Shown here: one piece after another, positions 1-11,010 of the stretch | How positions within the stretch are numbered: position 1 is the stretch's first letter | Layout: every line of letters begins with the position of its first letter | Assembly (NCBI GenBank): GCA_025024175.1 | Contig: QCXZ01000137.1 | Coordinates: 5,766,001-5,830,000 of the forward strand | DNA: 64,000 bases | Direction of reading: 5' to 3' | Source: Rhyzopertha dominica | Lineage: Eukaryota > Arthropoda > Insecta > Coleoptera > Bostrichidae | The notes under the pieces: model-generated | What the model was told of the DNA's origin: nothing | Seen by the model: only the letters and a program-made list of their open reading frames with translations | Databases searched by the model: none | Made by a program: the position numbers and the translations under genes

Positions 1-425
1 TAGACCTATTGCATTCTTATCAGTTTCTTTTAAAATTATTTGAGCGTGCCCACTATGTGAGATTATATATTAAATCATTTAAAAAAATAGGCCTCAAAGT
101 GTCCTCATTAAAGGTAAAGACTCACAACATATTTCGGAATCTTTACATGCCACTTTTGGGGTGCCTCAGGGCAGTGTCTTGGGCCGACCACTTTTTCCAA
201 TCTTTATAAATGATCTTAAATTAAGTAATAATTTATTTTGCGGATGATACTTCAGGCTCTGTTACGTCATCCAATTTAGCAAGGTTAAGCTCCTCTCTCA
301 ATGAATAATGAAAAAACTAAATGTCTGGTTTTCTACCAAACCATTGGATCAGTCACTCTTAATAAAAATAGGACACTCAAGCATTCCCTTAAGCGAATCG
401 TATAAATATAGCAATACAAACGCAA
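1..425 (+). mobile_element. LINE (CR1/jockey-like) reverse transcriptase fragment
   Basis: Remnant of a non-LTR retrotransposon reverse transcriptase. In one frame, 158-217 reads GVPQGSVLGRPLF followed by a FINDL-like stretch, the classic motif before the catalytic site. After a frameshift, 237-257 reads FADDTSG, the catalytic motif. About 60 nt downstream a WFSTKPL-like segment matches the usual helix after the active site. The frame changes and internal stops mean it cannot encode an enzyme. It is cut off by the window edge on the left and dissolves after about 425. A LINE 3' tail at 1510-1725 in the same orientation could be the rest of it. Family assignment comes from motif wording only. 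Confidence 0.8.
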
Positions 426-1509
426 GTAAACAGTAACTTTTAACTGTGTAAAAATAATAGTAGTTATCGAAACTTTCTGGCTGTACCTGGTATAGTTATA
501 CTCGGCTCACAAATTATTTATAAAGAGAAATTTCAGTTCAATTTTAGGCTCCACGTAATACTAGCAGGGTAATCCCTGAATTTTTCGTAGATCGTAACGA
601 ATATGAGCAAATAACGCGATACAAACACGCTAAGTAATAGTTAAGTAAATTCAAGTGTAAATTATTACAGTCAAAGTTAATAGCGAACATAAACCGCTAC
701 CATCTTTTCGAAATCGTATGGTAATGAAATAAAGATAAACAAGAGAATATTATGTGAAATTCTCATCTGTTTTTGTGATGGGCTCCTCCACGGCGGATGT
801 AGAATGACGTCTCCACTGTAAAAATCCAGGTCGACTTAACGGCGAGTTATATAAGCCTGGTACCCCCTAGACCTTGGTGGTGGGTAGATGGATGGTAGTA
901 CAACCCTCTAAGAACGATGGGGTAGATACGAAGATCAAAGGTCAACTCGATTTTGGAAGGACCTTGATACAGGAGCCTGATGGCTTGTTTTTACGCAACC
1001 AGGACTCAAGAGCAACATCACAAGAATTACGATGACAAGTACGTAAAAAGGCCTAAAATTATGAGAAACCCGAACATTAGCCTGGAAACTGAGCATATCT
1101 GAAAGCCTACCTTTAGGTGTAGAACGGCCTGACGAGGTGATAAGAAATTCAGCTCTGTTTATAGCTGAGAAAGCGGTGAAATTTCAAGCTCACTGCTTCT
1201 ACGAAATCTGTCAATGGCTCGGTTCAATAAACAACTGCACTATAAATTATTGCAACCAAAAATTTGTAGAAAACTAGTGGCTTAATTATGGCACAGATCC
1301 GTCAAATAACGTGAACTATTCCGACAACGGAAACAGAATGTCTTACGGAAGATTTTTCTCGAACTTTCCAGCGCCAGAAGAAAAACGTCTAGATGATAAG
1401 ACTACACCTTGAATTCGTCAACCAGAAGATAAACGGACGTGTTTTACACNAAGAGCTACCAGCTGTTAGAGAGCAATGACCTCAATCCCGNTACAGTATA
1501 AATAACAAA
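426..1509. other. unassigned stretch, partly GC-richer
   Basis: No protein motif recognised on either strand. The part from about 780 to 1480 is less AT-rich than its surroundings and lies between two pieces of plus-strand LINE. It could be an insertion that split one LINE, but no terminal repeats were found. Ambiguous bases occur near 1450 and 1491. Confidence 0.4.
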
Positions 1510-1725
1510 AATTTTTGAAAATTAACCTGTTACAACTTGCACGACTTTCTTTTAATAAACTACCAGCGCAAATACAGGTTTTAAATGACATTAAGATTCT
1601 TAGGAGAGTCTTAGTAAAATATATTAATTGTATTAATAATTATTAATTGTATTCTTTGTCTGCCCTTTGATGTTTTCTACAAATGTTGTAAGTTCCTAAG
1701 AAATAAACAAAAAAAAATAAATACT
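1510..1725 (+). mobile_element. LINE 3' tail
   Basis: A plus-strand reading near 1545-1630 gives FNKLPAQIQ followed by IKILRRVLVKYI. This resembles the C-terminal tail of CR1/jockey-like LINE polyproteins (FNxLPxxI...FKxxLKxYL). It runs into an A-rich end at about 1702-1725. It probably belongs to the same element as the reverse transcriptase fragment at the window start, with foreign sequence between them. Confidence 0.6.
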
Positions 1726-1790
1726 TAAAATATTATTGTGTATAACATCGAAGCAAATGCAAGCAGTAAAAAAGACATCAATATACTCAC

Positions 1791-2693
1791 GCAATTAGTA
1801 CACTCATGGGCCACATGCACGCAATAAATTATATTCATCATTATCAAAGTAGTAGCCAAAAATTCCGCTACCAAGAAGCTAGAAACAGCACCATTGAGTA
1901 TATTTTTCAGCAAGAAAAACAGTGTGGTTGTAAACCCTAAAAATGTACCAGCAAACAGGATTAGCATCTGCAAAGACTGAGTTTTATTAACGGTCTTCGA
2001 AAATTTGTTTAATTCTTGATGTAATATAGCAGTTTTCCGAATTAAATTACTTGGAACAATATTCCCTTTGAATCCACGTATAATCTTGTCTTCCATATTC
2101 GAATTGATCTGTTGGAACATGTGCTTGATAATGTTGAATTGGCCGGAAAATCGACTTGTAATGTAAATCTTGACGCTCCAAAGGTAGTTCAAAGCAAGCA
2201 CTGAGATTATTTTCTTGGTCAGTGTCTCACTGCCTGCAGCAAATCCATGGCAAGTGGAAACTAATAGTAATGGTACTTGTAGATAGCCTGCTATTATGGC
2301 ATTCTTCTTTAATAACGAAAAACATGGTTCCATATCAATCTCCATGTGACGCAGTTGAGTTTCGAAGTACAAAAACTTCGCGGTAACTTTCATTTCTTTA
2401 CATGAGTGTATTTTGTGTATTATAGCACATACTGCGAAAAATATCGATTCAGCGTACGGGTACAGTGCCAAAGTCAAGTGCTCTGTTGGGGTATAATTGC
2501 ACAAGCGGGTTATCACCCCTGCAAAAACAGCAGAGAGTACGATCAATGTCGAAAAGTAAGTGCAGTTAGAAAATTCTATCACTCTGGAGTGTGGATTTCC
2601 TTTGACTGAAAAGTCCAGAAAACCAATGCACTTGGAAAATGAAATTACAGGTTCTAAAGCCGTAATAACGTCTTTTCGTTTCGTGTCTTCCAT
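1791..2693 (-). CDS. gustatory receptor (7tm_7 family), first large exon
   Basis: A 301-codon open exon encoding most of an insect gustatory receptor, a ligand-gated cation channel subunit of chemosensory neuron membranes. Visible are several hydrophobic segments (about residues 45-65, 80-95, 135-150, 165-180, 245-270 and 275-295). The late segment YCVHVAHECTNC matches the conserved stretch before the family's last intron. The start ATG at 2691-2693 has a reasonable context (AAGATGG). The frame stays open past 1791, but a strong donor GTGAGT (minus strand, 1790-1785) falls exactly where gustatory receptors have their phase-0 C-terminal intron. The family signature TYhhhhhQF should lie in a following short exon at lower coordinates; I did not find it within the window. 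Subfamily and ligand cannot be told. Confidence 0.82.
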
Positions 2694-2930
2694 CTTAGTG
2701 ACCTAAACTTACAGACAGTGTCTACTGAGCTTGACGTAGTAACGCAATTGTTGACATACCTGACTGGTTAGCATGGCACATACAATAAGAACTTTATTAT
2801 ATTGAACACATAATAGTCGTTTTTCTTTTTCTGTTTGAACTCAAAGCGTAATACAGTTGTTTTCTTAAGAACGACACTTTGCTTATCAATTTACTCATTC
2901 CACGTTGTTATACCTGGTGCCCGAATAATT
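2694..2930. other. upstream region of the receptor exon
   Basis: AT-rich sequence upstream of the receptor start codon. It presumably holds its promoter or 5' leader, but no specific element can be supported. Confidence 0.3.
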
Positions 2931-3960
2931 TAGCAAGTTTATTCAAAGTGGGGCACGATAATTTCGGAGAAGCGCTCATAAAAGGAAACGATGGAGTCCT
3001 TCATTTTCTGGACTTATCGATGTAGGTAAAAATAGTAAAATTGACTTTGAGATTTATAGAAATCAACATAATGCCGACTTGCTCAAATCAATTATTACAG
3101 ATTAAGCATACCGTGTTTTATACATAGTTTAATAAACAGATTAATAAATGTACAACTTAGAAAAGAAAGCTTCGAAAAAAAATGACATCAATTAAACAAA
3201 TAGCCTTTAACAATGGACATGATACAAAAATTGTGGACCAAATCCTTAAAAAGCATTATAAAGTTAGAATACAAAGAATGCTGTACAATGCTAACATAAT
3301 TGAAAAAGAATATATTTTCGCCGCAGTAAATTATGTCAAAGGAGTTAGTGTTTGCGTTAAAAATAGGCTGAATAGGTTCGGAATAAAAACAATAGAGGTT
3401 AATAAGTGCAATTTACGAGGTCTTCTAGTTAACAATAAGCCAAAATCCAATAAATTGAACAAAAACGGCATTTACCAAATAAAATGCATGCATTGTGACG
3501 TGATATATATAGGACAATCAGCTAGAGCTATTAAAAATAGAATTAAAAAACACGTTGCGAATATAAATTCAAACAAAAGCACAACAGGTTTAGCTGACCA
3601 TTGCATAAAAAATCACCATTACTTAGATGAAAGCGACGTCAAAGTTTTACATTGCGAAAGGAAAGGCATCAGAAAAAACATTTGGCAAATATACAAATAG
3701 AAATTCCCACGTCCAGTACGCCTTTGAAATTGTCGAAAGTTGGCCTTCAAAACCCAGGCGAGAGAACTTTGCAACTGTACTTACAACCCCTGTAAAAAGG
3801 GGACGTAAACAAAATTCTGCATATCTGAGTTTAGTATAACGCTGTTATCTCTTTGACAATGACCGTGTGGTCGAAACGATCGTCAAGTGAGACAAAGCAC
3901 ATATGTTCAATCAGCTTGTTTCCAAGCTACCTAATGTATGTATACATAATTTAATTTAGT
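2931..3960 (+). mobile_element. Penelope-like element, 5'-truncated (PLE1)
   Basis: Remnant of a Penelope-like retroelement. At about 2995-3110 the frame reads LHFLDLSM and then DFEIYRNQHNADLLKS, the conserved post-RT block. The open segment 3182-3700 (172 residues) carries the GIY-YIG endonuclease: GIYQIKCMHCDVIYIGQ near residues 97-113, with RxxxNRIKKH after it and an H...H pair that would complete a CCHH zinc knuckle. Homology continues in another frame to about 3840. Most of the reverse transcriptase is missing and there are frameshifts, so it is dead. A hammerhead-like motif follows at 3848-3895, as expected for the 3' end of such an element. Confidence 0.85.
3848..3895 (+). ncRNA. degenerate hammerhead ribozyme motif of PLE1
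   Basis: TTGACAA (3854-3860) stands where the core CUGANGA should be, two mismatches. It is followed by a perfect stem II GACC/GGTC with loop GTGT (3862-3873), GAA (3874-3876), the self-complementary stem III ACGATCGT (3877-3884) and C3885 as the cleavage-site residue. The decayed core suggests it is inactive. Position at the 3' end of a Penelope remnant supports the call. Confidence 0.6.
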
Positions 3961-4045
3961 ATGGCTATAGAAATATATAAATTGCATCTAACAGGGCGAA
4001 GCTTAACCTAAAATGAGCGTAGAAAATGTAGAAGAGAAACAAGAC

Positions 4046-4086
4046 AGAAAGAAAGAAAGAAAAAGAAGGAAAGAAAGAAAAAAAGT
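4046..4086. repeat. GAAA-type microsatellite
   Basis: Imperfect run of GAAA/GAAG repeats. It sits at the 3' end of the minus-strand LINE that follows (4200-5150), so it may be that element's simple-repeat tail. Confidence 0.8.
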
Positions 4087-4199
4087 TTGAAGCACATATT
4101 ATTGAGTTTTAAGTATAGTTCATTTTCTAAAATGACAAAGCTTCTTCTTTATATTTTTTAAACGCATGATATTTAAGATCCGAAAAAACTCATTATTAA

Positions 4200-5150
4200 A
4201 GGAATTATATAATTTTATACTGTTATTTGTAAAATTGCGTTGAAAATAAGATGTGGAGTGATGCGGCATTGTTGATTTATTTTTTCCACCTCGTGCACAG
4301 GATGCCTAAATATAAGCTTATATTTAAGGTAACAGGGAGACCCTGAGCACAAAAGATTGAAAAGAAAACACAGCATGCGAAAATCAAACAGAAGGTTGAG
4401 ATTCAGCCAGCCAAGCTCTGTAATTTTCGAACTAACATGATCAAATTTTTGTAGCTGATAAATATACCTGTTTTGCACCAATTGCAACCTGCGTCTTGTA
4501 AAATTATCTAAACAGGGATAAATTACTAATAAACCGTAACTGAACAATGAGAGAGTCAAAGATTCACAAAATTTATTTTTTGTTTTAAAATTTAATATGT
4601 GTTTATTTATAAAGAGTAATAGTAACCGTATATAACATTTATTAATTATGATTTTGGAATGTTCTCTGAATCGAAAATTGTCATCCACAAGTACTCCCAA
4701 AATTTTTGCGCAGTTCGCAATATTTACAGGTCTGTTGTTTACATGGAGTGATAATCCGGTTTGGACTAGCCGCCTTCTAGCTGCAGAACAGAACAGTAAA
4801 GCAACAGTTTTGTCAACATTTAGTTTAAGATTGTGAGTTTTTGAAAATGATTCAATTATTGTGTATCATCTGCATAAGACTGCAGATGTGAGTATCTTAT
4901 TACTTTTGTTGCATCTGACACGTATATGATAAATAACAGGGGTCCGAGTGTGAAACCCTGCGGAACGCCTGTTATAACTTCACCAAATGTTGAGCACGTG
5001 CCATTAATAATAACATATTGTTTTATATCAGTCAGATAGGATTTAAACAAGGCAACACTGACATAGTTAAATCCGTAATATTTCAATATTGAGCACATTA
5101 ATTCATGATCCATTTTATCGAATGCTTTAGAGTAGTGAAACTTTGTATCC
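4200..5150 (-). mobile_element. LINE (CR1/jockey-like) RT and C-terminus, minus strand
   Basis: Two overlapping-family pieces of one reverse transcriptase. The upstream piece (5113-4856) reads MDHELMCSIL, then GVPQGFTLGPLLF and YADDTQ, the catalytic motif. After a frameshift the downstream piece (4700-4215) starts LGV-like (MGVLVDDNFRF) and continues through SLTLSLFSYG and RRRLQLVQNRY, the thumb and C-terminal region of CR1/jockey LINEs. The frame before 5113 reads SKAFDKMDHE, showing that the domain began further upstream. The 5' end is missing. Dead because of the frameshift and truncation. Confidence 0.88.
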
Positions 5151-5215
5151 GTATTTTTCCAAAGAAGATTAGACAGTCGCTTATTTTTTTAAAGGTTATA
5201 GTACGATAAGTACGA

Positions 5216-6381
5216 TTTTTGCCATTCAACCCTTAACATTTAACATTTTTTTTCTCAAAAATTATCAGAGATAAAATTGGATTAATGTAGCTCCGTAAGG
5301 TCTATTCTTAAAAAAATTAACAACGCTCCAGCGTTACTACCCTTAAAGTTATTGGGGGCAACCTTCTTTCGGGGGTGTTTTTTAATCTGTTTTTTGAGCG
5401 ACCATTTCCTTTTTTTTTAAATAATCACTTATATAACAGTAATTTTTTTGTCGCTGTAAAAATAAGTACCTTTGTGGCCTCCTGACGTTATTGTGGTAAA
5501 TATACAAAATAATTATTTTACTCCCTTAGTACCATCTTTACAGGAACAACTAAAATACTGTAAATAGCACGTAAATATATGATTATTTTAACAGAGAAAA
5601 AAAGCACTATTAAAATACATCCTAGAGAGAGGGTTGTACTCAATAACTTTAAGGGTAATAATGACAGACAAATGTTACTTTTTAACAATAAACCTTATAG
5701 AACTACCTTAGTAAATTTTTTCATATTTATTTCATTATTATCTTTTAAATTACTGTTATTATATAACTCTATGTTGCTAAATTCTTATGTGACCTCCTAG
5801 GATGTGATTATGGTAGGTAGATAAAATAAATTTTACCCCCCTCTTTAGAGCTAGAAATAAAATACTGTAAATAGCACATATATAAATGATTATTTAATAG
5901 AGAAAAGAAAGTAGTAACTCAAAAATACAATACAAAAATACTATTAAAAAAAATCCCCCAAAAGGGCTGTACCTCATAACTTTAAGGGTAATAATGGCAA
6001 AAGGATGTTAGTTAGTAGAATAAACGTAATCGAACTACCTTAGTCCATTTTTTTCATATGTATTTCATTATTATCTTTTAAATTACCATTATTATATAAC
6101 TATCATGTTGCTTAGTTTATCTGTGGCCTCTCAGGATGTGATTGTGGTAAGTAGACAAAATAATTATTTTACCCCCTTAGTACCATTTTTACAGCGACAA
6201 AAAATTACCGTGAATAGTCCATAGTTGCACCCTATAACTTTAAGGATAGTAAAGTTAGAGGGTTGTTATTTTTTTTTAAATATACCCTATCGAATTACAT
6301 TTATCCATTTTTTTTCAGATTTTTATATCTGAAAATTTTCGAGAAATAAAATGTTAAATGTTAAGGGTTGAATGGCAAAAA
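5216..6381. mobile_element. TIR element with internal ~330-bp tandem units
   Basis: Bounded by about 55-bp imperfect terminal inverted repeats: 5216-5271 begins TTTTTGCCATTCAACCCTTA, and 6328-6381 ends with its reverse complement. The interior is at least three diverged copies of a 310-335-bp unit. The anchor GTGGCCTC.. GATGTGATTxTGGTA recurs at about 5474, 5789 and 6123, each followed by a run ending TTTTACCCCC and AAAATACTGTAAATAGCAC-like text. Another shared block is ACTTTAAGGGTA. No coding capacity was recognised, so it is most likely a non-autonomous DNA transposon. Flanking target duplications are not obvious. Confidence 0.72.
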
Positions 6382-6759
6382 CTGGAAAATGGAGTGGAAT
6401 TGGGGTGTGTAATTAGGCGTGCGACATATACCTTTAATTGGGAACAATATATGTAAATTTGAGCCAAATTTTTACCTTCTTATTATACTATAGCCTTTCA
6501 CTATAACTTGAAAACAAATAATAATCGGATAAAAACATTTAAGGTTTCTTCTATTATTTTGATGCGCAGAATGCAGTTCGGTGCGACCTTTCCGATACAC
6601 CCAGTATTGTTTCTTCCCTAGAAATTATCGTTTCCTAGGAAGTCCATCTGTCGGTTCTTTAAAAACATTGACGGATAAAACAACGTTTGTTACAAAGAGA
6701 AAATCACCCACACAAGCACAAACCCTTGATACCTCTTCCGCTATCAAACAATCAACTTC
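6382..6759. other. unassigned AT-rich spacer
   Basis: No motif or repeat recognised between the TIR element and the GC-richer island. Confidence 0.3.
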
Positions 6760-7062
6760 TTCCGTCGTAGGATGGTGCTCCGCGGCGAGACCATTGGAGG
6801 GAGCCCCCGTAGAAGGGGCAGCGATCCACAGGTGTCGGAATGGGGGTTGGAGCGTCCCGGACGCCAACCCGGAATCAACAAGTAGGGGACGGCGCGGCAA
6901 AACTTTGTTTCGTCCGGATGGCGGCGAGTTGTAAAGTTGGCGGCGGCGGTGCGTGCTTGATAGTTGCACGCCGGTGGTTGTTTCTGACGGTCGCTAGATC
7001 CACTGGACGATACCAGCACGTGGGTGTCCGCACGAAGACGACAATAAAAGGCTCTCAGGTGA
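6760..7062 (+). other. GC/CpG-rich island ending in a splice-donor-like site
   Basis: Markedly GC- and CpG-rich compared with its neighbours. It ends at TCTCAG|GTGAGT around 7056-7064, a very good plus-strand splice donor. It could be an untranslated or short coding first exon with promoter DNA. Several frames are open on both strands as a by-product of the base composition, so no protein is called. Confidence 0.35.
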
Positions 7063-7447
7063 GTTGGCTTGATGGATTACCGGAAACACTCGCCACTTGC
7101 TGCTGGAAATGTGAATGCGTTTTTTTTTGGTAGTTGACGTTTATGCTGGGGTGAAGGATTAGAAGTTGTGGGTTGAAATCGAGAAGAACAAACGAAAATC
7201 GTATTTAAGTGAAAGAAAACTTAATCCCGCTAAAATTATCAAAACAATTACATTTTTGCTAGTCAATTTTTTAGCTAAATTTTTGAGAGCAATATCCCAT
7301 CTATAATTTGTGCCATTCTACATAGTTATGCTTTAAATTTAGTACGAATTTTCGAGTGTTCAAATGAAATCATTTAATTTAAATCCTGTAGTAACCTTGT
7401 GATTCTAAAACTATTTTTTTAAACTTTTCTAAAAAAATTCTTATGAC
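7063..7447. other. unassigned AT-rich spacer
   Basis: Nothing recognised. Confidence 0.3.
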
Positions 7448-7843
7448 TACACAATTCTAAAAAACCGCTGCAAATTGAATCAATGTCAAAATGACATTTA
7501 CGTTNTTATTTTTTATACTATACGATTAGTAATCAGGTTTTGAGCATTTTTTCTCTCAACACAAACTGTTCTCGTGATATTAGCAAAAACACATAAATTT
7601 TTTAAATCGTTGTTTTTCCCAAATAACTCGAAAATTATTACCTTAACAAAAAAATTGCAAGAGAACTTTCTGATCAGAAATTTGATTTTCTATATAATAC
7701 TAAAATTTAAAAAAAATCGTATTTACAGAGTCCAATTAGGAATATTTCGAAAATGTGTACATTATTGAAAAATTGTGAGAAATTTTATTTTCTATCTGAT
7801 GGTATTTTTTGATTATATTAAGTATTTTCGGAGATATTTAGGA
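7448..7843 (+). repeat. dispersed repeat R, copy 1 (right-truncated)
   Basis: About 400 bp sharing its left end (ACACAATTCTAAAAAACCGC) and internal blocks (TTTTGAGCATTTTTTCTCTC, AATAACTCGAAAATTATTA, AGAAATTTGATTTTCTATA) with copies at 7926 and 14143. It stops at TATTTAGGAATG and is joined directly to a LINE reverse transcriptase scrap. Confidence 0.8.
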
Positions 7844-7925
7844 ATGGTGATGACCTCAAGGTTTATAGACCTATTGCTAACCGTGAATATATTGCACTAC
7901 TTCAAAATGACTTGATACTCATTGG
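7844..7925 (+). mobile_element. LINE RT scrap fused to repeat R
   Basis: Reads GDDLKVYRPIANRE then IALLQNDLILI, matching the region around and after the LINE catalytic YADD motif. It is cut on the right by the second copy of repeat R. The same LINE position is joined to repeat R at about 14555. Confidence 0.75.
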
Positions 7926-8735
7926 TACACAATTCTAAAAAACCGCTGCAAATTGAATCAATACTTCCACATCCAATTGTCAAAATGACATTTACGTTTT
8001 TATTTTTTATATTATACGATTAGTAATCAGGTTTTGAGCATTTTTTCTCTCAACACATTTTTTTCTAAGACAAACAGTCCTCGTGATATTAACAAAAATA
8101 TATAAATTGTTAAAGTCGGTTTTTTCCAAATAACTCGAAAATTATTAACTTAAAAAAATTACAAGAGTGCTTTCTGAGCAGAAATTTGATTTTCTATATA
8201 ATACCAAAATTTAAAAAAATCGTACGAACAGGGTCCAAAATAGGTTTTTTGGAAATATTTCGAGAATATAAAAATTTTGGATAAATTTTCTAAGACACTT
8301 ATAGTGAGAAGTTTTTCCTATCCGATAGTATTTTCATTTTTTGAATATATTAAATATATTCGGAGATATTTAGGAAAAACCGTTTTCTTTAAGTGACGCT
8401 TTTTTGCTAATATCTTCTAAAGCAAAAAGGGTAGTTACCTCCTAATTTCGCCCCGTTCCCGATACCCTACTTACCCCAGAAACAATAAGTCGCTTTGGAT
8501 AGTAGAGATTTATACGTTTGTCACATTTCAAGTTCATATATTAAGTGTTTCGAAAGTTATCGTGTCCACAAACAAAACCACAGACACACAGACAAGATAT
8601 TTTGGTTTTGCTCAATTTTTTTTTCGTTTTCGACCTTTTTAAAGCCAATGAGCAGATAAAAATTTTTGAAATTTTTTTTCGCGATACAATACTTCCCATC
8701 CGTTGTATGTGGAAGTAAAATACCAATTTGTGATT
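7926..8735 (+). repeat. dispersed repeat R, copy 2 (longest)
   Basis: The same left part as copies 1 and 3, but it continues to about 8735. The outer parts are weakly inverted: CAAATTG...TACTTCCACAT at 7949-7972 and its approximate reverse complement (GTATGTGGAAGTA...CAATTTG) at 8704-8730. This is consistent with a roughly 0.8-kb non-autonomous TIR element. No coding potential. Confidence 0.65.
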
Positions 8736-9039
8736 AACTTCTATCAATGGTTGCTACAAAAATATTATTATTCTTTATAGTCAAGTTTGTTCTACATTTT
8801 GTCTACAACCTTAGTTATTTAACATTAGATGTTTCCAAATTCAGAAAGGATGACATAACACTCCAAAATTCTTGTTAGGGAGTTTTTTTTTAATACAAAA
8901 CGAACTTTTCAATTATTATTTGTTCATAAAATCGAATGTTACATTTTTGCAACAAGTTAATGTAGTAGAATTTGGCGTAATGCTAAAATTACAATTTTCA
9001 TGTAGATTTGATTTGATTTCATATTAACACCATCTTTCA
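8736..9039. other. unassigned AT-rich spacer
   Basis: Nothing recognised. Confidence 0.3.
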
Positions 9040-9262
9040 AAGCGTGTTTTACAGTGCTCGATCACTGCAAAACTTTACTTGAAATTACTATTCTGATGTT
9101 CTCAATTAAGTCTTCAACGTAGCTTTTCGCGACGGTTAATAAACGCCAGCCTTCTTGACGTTTGATGGTAGTTATATCTGTTCCTGCGTCAACTAATGAA
9201 CTTGCCGAACTTATACGCAAGAAATGTCCATTGTAAAAGAATGCATCGAGCAAATGCACGAA
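9040..9262 (-). mobile_element. tyrosine recombinase (Crypton-like) C-terminal fragment
   Basis: The minus-strand reading 9259-9062 gives HFLRISSASSLVDAGTD, TTIKRQEGWR, then AKSYVEDLIENI. This matches the C-terminal half of a tyrosine recombinase catalytic domain: an arginine preceding the (T/S)SA helix, the LVDAG...IxxLKRxGGW block, and the nucleophilic tyrosine in SYVEDL. The arrangement resembles the domesticated or Crypton-type recombinases common in insect genomes. Only about 65 residues survive and the rest is unrecognisable, so it is a fossil. A DIRS-type recombinase is the alternative. Confidence 0.65.
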
Positions 9263-10249
9263 GGCGGCAGCTTTGCGGGAATATTTTTTATTGCATTTTT
9301 CTTATCTGCCTGATTCGTACATTTCCCTGTTTATAATACAAGCAGATAACTTACATTGCGTCGCTCTTACCACAAGTTTTATTTTTAGCTTGTGTTAGGC
9401 AGACTTATTATTAATGCAGATCCAGCGTGTTGAATGTTGTCCACGGATAAATTTGTCAACTCTTCAAAACGGCATGCCTCTACAACTCTCAAAATGAGTG
9501 CGATCAATTATATAACTTTTTATCTTTATCATTAGTTGCTCATTATAGTCAGCTTCGGCAAAGTACGTTTGCACATTTTCTCTCGCAAAACTTTAGATTC
9601 TTTTGGTAAATAACCCTCAGAACTCCTTAAAAAAACAATGAGTTTTGGAAATCTGCTAATGTGCATATTGTGGTAGATACTTACTGATAAATAATACAAC
9701 ATGCCGAAAAAATGTATTAATAACTATTTCCAGACGATTTTCAGAAGTCTCTATCAGTGGATTCTTTATAATATAGGTAGGTCAAGAGGAGTCACCTGCA
9801 AAATTATCTAAAAATTTTCGTATTTCAGTTTCTAATGTATTCTATTTTTACGTTAGTCGCANTTGTTCACAGTATAAAATTTATAGTGCTGATTAATTAC
9901 TTCTCATTATTTAGAAAGCAAATTATAGCCACTGACTTACTTACAGGCCAAACAACAAAAGTTTCTTCTGCCTATATCAAAATTTTCGTTTAAACTGAGA
10001 ACTGTAGGAAAAGATCTGTGAAACAGAACTATCCCGAAATTGATAGGTATTCCATCTCTTCATAGCAGGCCTCTCCCAATAAACTAGTAATAGACGCAGA
10101 TAGTGTCAACTACACCGATCGAAAAAAAATATATTTCAAGTGGAGCGGACTTCAAAATTTTTCAAGTGAAATGTTAAAAAAAGTTAGTTAAAATGGAATA
10201 AAAAATAAAACGACATACTTATACTGATGCATATTATAACCTGGTATAG
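9263..10249. other. unassigned AT-rich stretch
   Basis: No motif, terminal repeat or conserved block recognised. One ambiguous base lies near 9861. Confidence 0.3.
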
Positions 10250-11010
10250 AATGGTAAATGTACTGTCAAACACAATAACACTACCTCTTGGAATTCCAAC
10301 AAAGTCAATTTGTCACCATATATTGTGCACTGATTGTCTTGTAATGAGTTTCATAGGTCTTTTTCTACAACTATAACTGCTACTTTATTAAAGTTTTCCA
10401 TTAACAAATTGGCCAGCATAGGAAGGAGAACCCTTTGTGCAATCTGATTTTTGTTTACTAAAATAACCTTTCTATAGGAAATATGTAGATTTTAGACAAA
10501 AATCAATTAGAATATTGAGTTTCTAAAATACTTTGGGCCAACAATATAGCTTGGTGCCTTGCAATTAGCAATACTGAATTCCTCATTTGAAAGATTTGAG
10601 GTATAAATAAGATCATCTTTGAGGTATGATTCTGGATATTTAATGCATTTTTTTCATGTATAAGAATTTGTTAATTTTAGTCCTACAATTGTTGTGCTTT
10701 TATAAGCCCTACTAACCACGACACACTTATCACTATTTAAACCCTTAAGAGCTTTCATTTCCTTAGATATCGTGTTAGGTTTGGGCTTATTTGCGTTCAA
10801 ATGGTGTGGCATACATTCATTACAATCTTATCCACTCGGTTTCCTGGAAGCAACCGTACTACATTATTTTTACATTACATAAAAGTTCATCCCCTTAGCT
10901 AAAGCATTAACAGCAGCATCTGAGAGACTCCTTTTTGATAGGTTTATAACCGAATCGTTGTTGCCTTAACCAATTTATGTGTTCTAAACTGTTTGTGTTT
11001 AATGGTACTC
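10250..11010 (-). mobile_element. decayed Penelope-like reverse transcriptase (PLE2)
   Basis: A heavily frameshifted Penelope-like element on the minus strand. From high to low coordinates the frames read INLSKRSLSDAAVNALAKGM (about 10955-10895; the N-terminal NLSxxxLTxxExxVLAKGLxF block), RVDKIVMNV, PNTISKEMKALKGLNSDK (the LxxLKxDxxI block), KAPSYIVGPKYF (APxLYGLPKxHK block), MLANLLMENFNK (about 10420-10385; motif B, SPxxANLFMExFE) and DSTFTI (YVDDTF position). The order matches the family. The many frame changes and stops make it an old fossil. No GIY-YIG region is visible downstream. Confidence 0.72.

Noticed and set aside
4038..4090. GAAA run as a possible regulatory GAGA-type site
   Set aside because: The repeat is GAAA, not GAGA, and its position at a LINE 3' end explains it better.
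6581..7133. Open frames on both strands across the CpG-rich island
   Set aside because: Multiple overlapping frames in all directions reflect base composition; no family resemblance and no consistent codon pattern.
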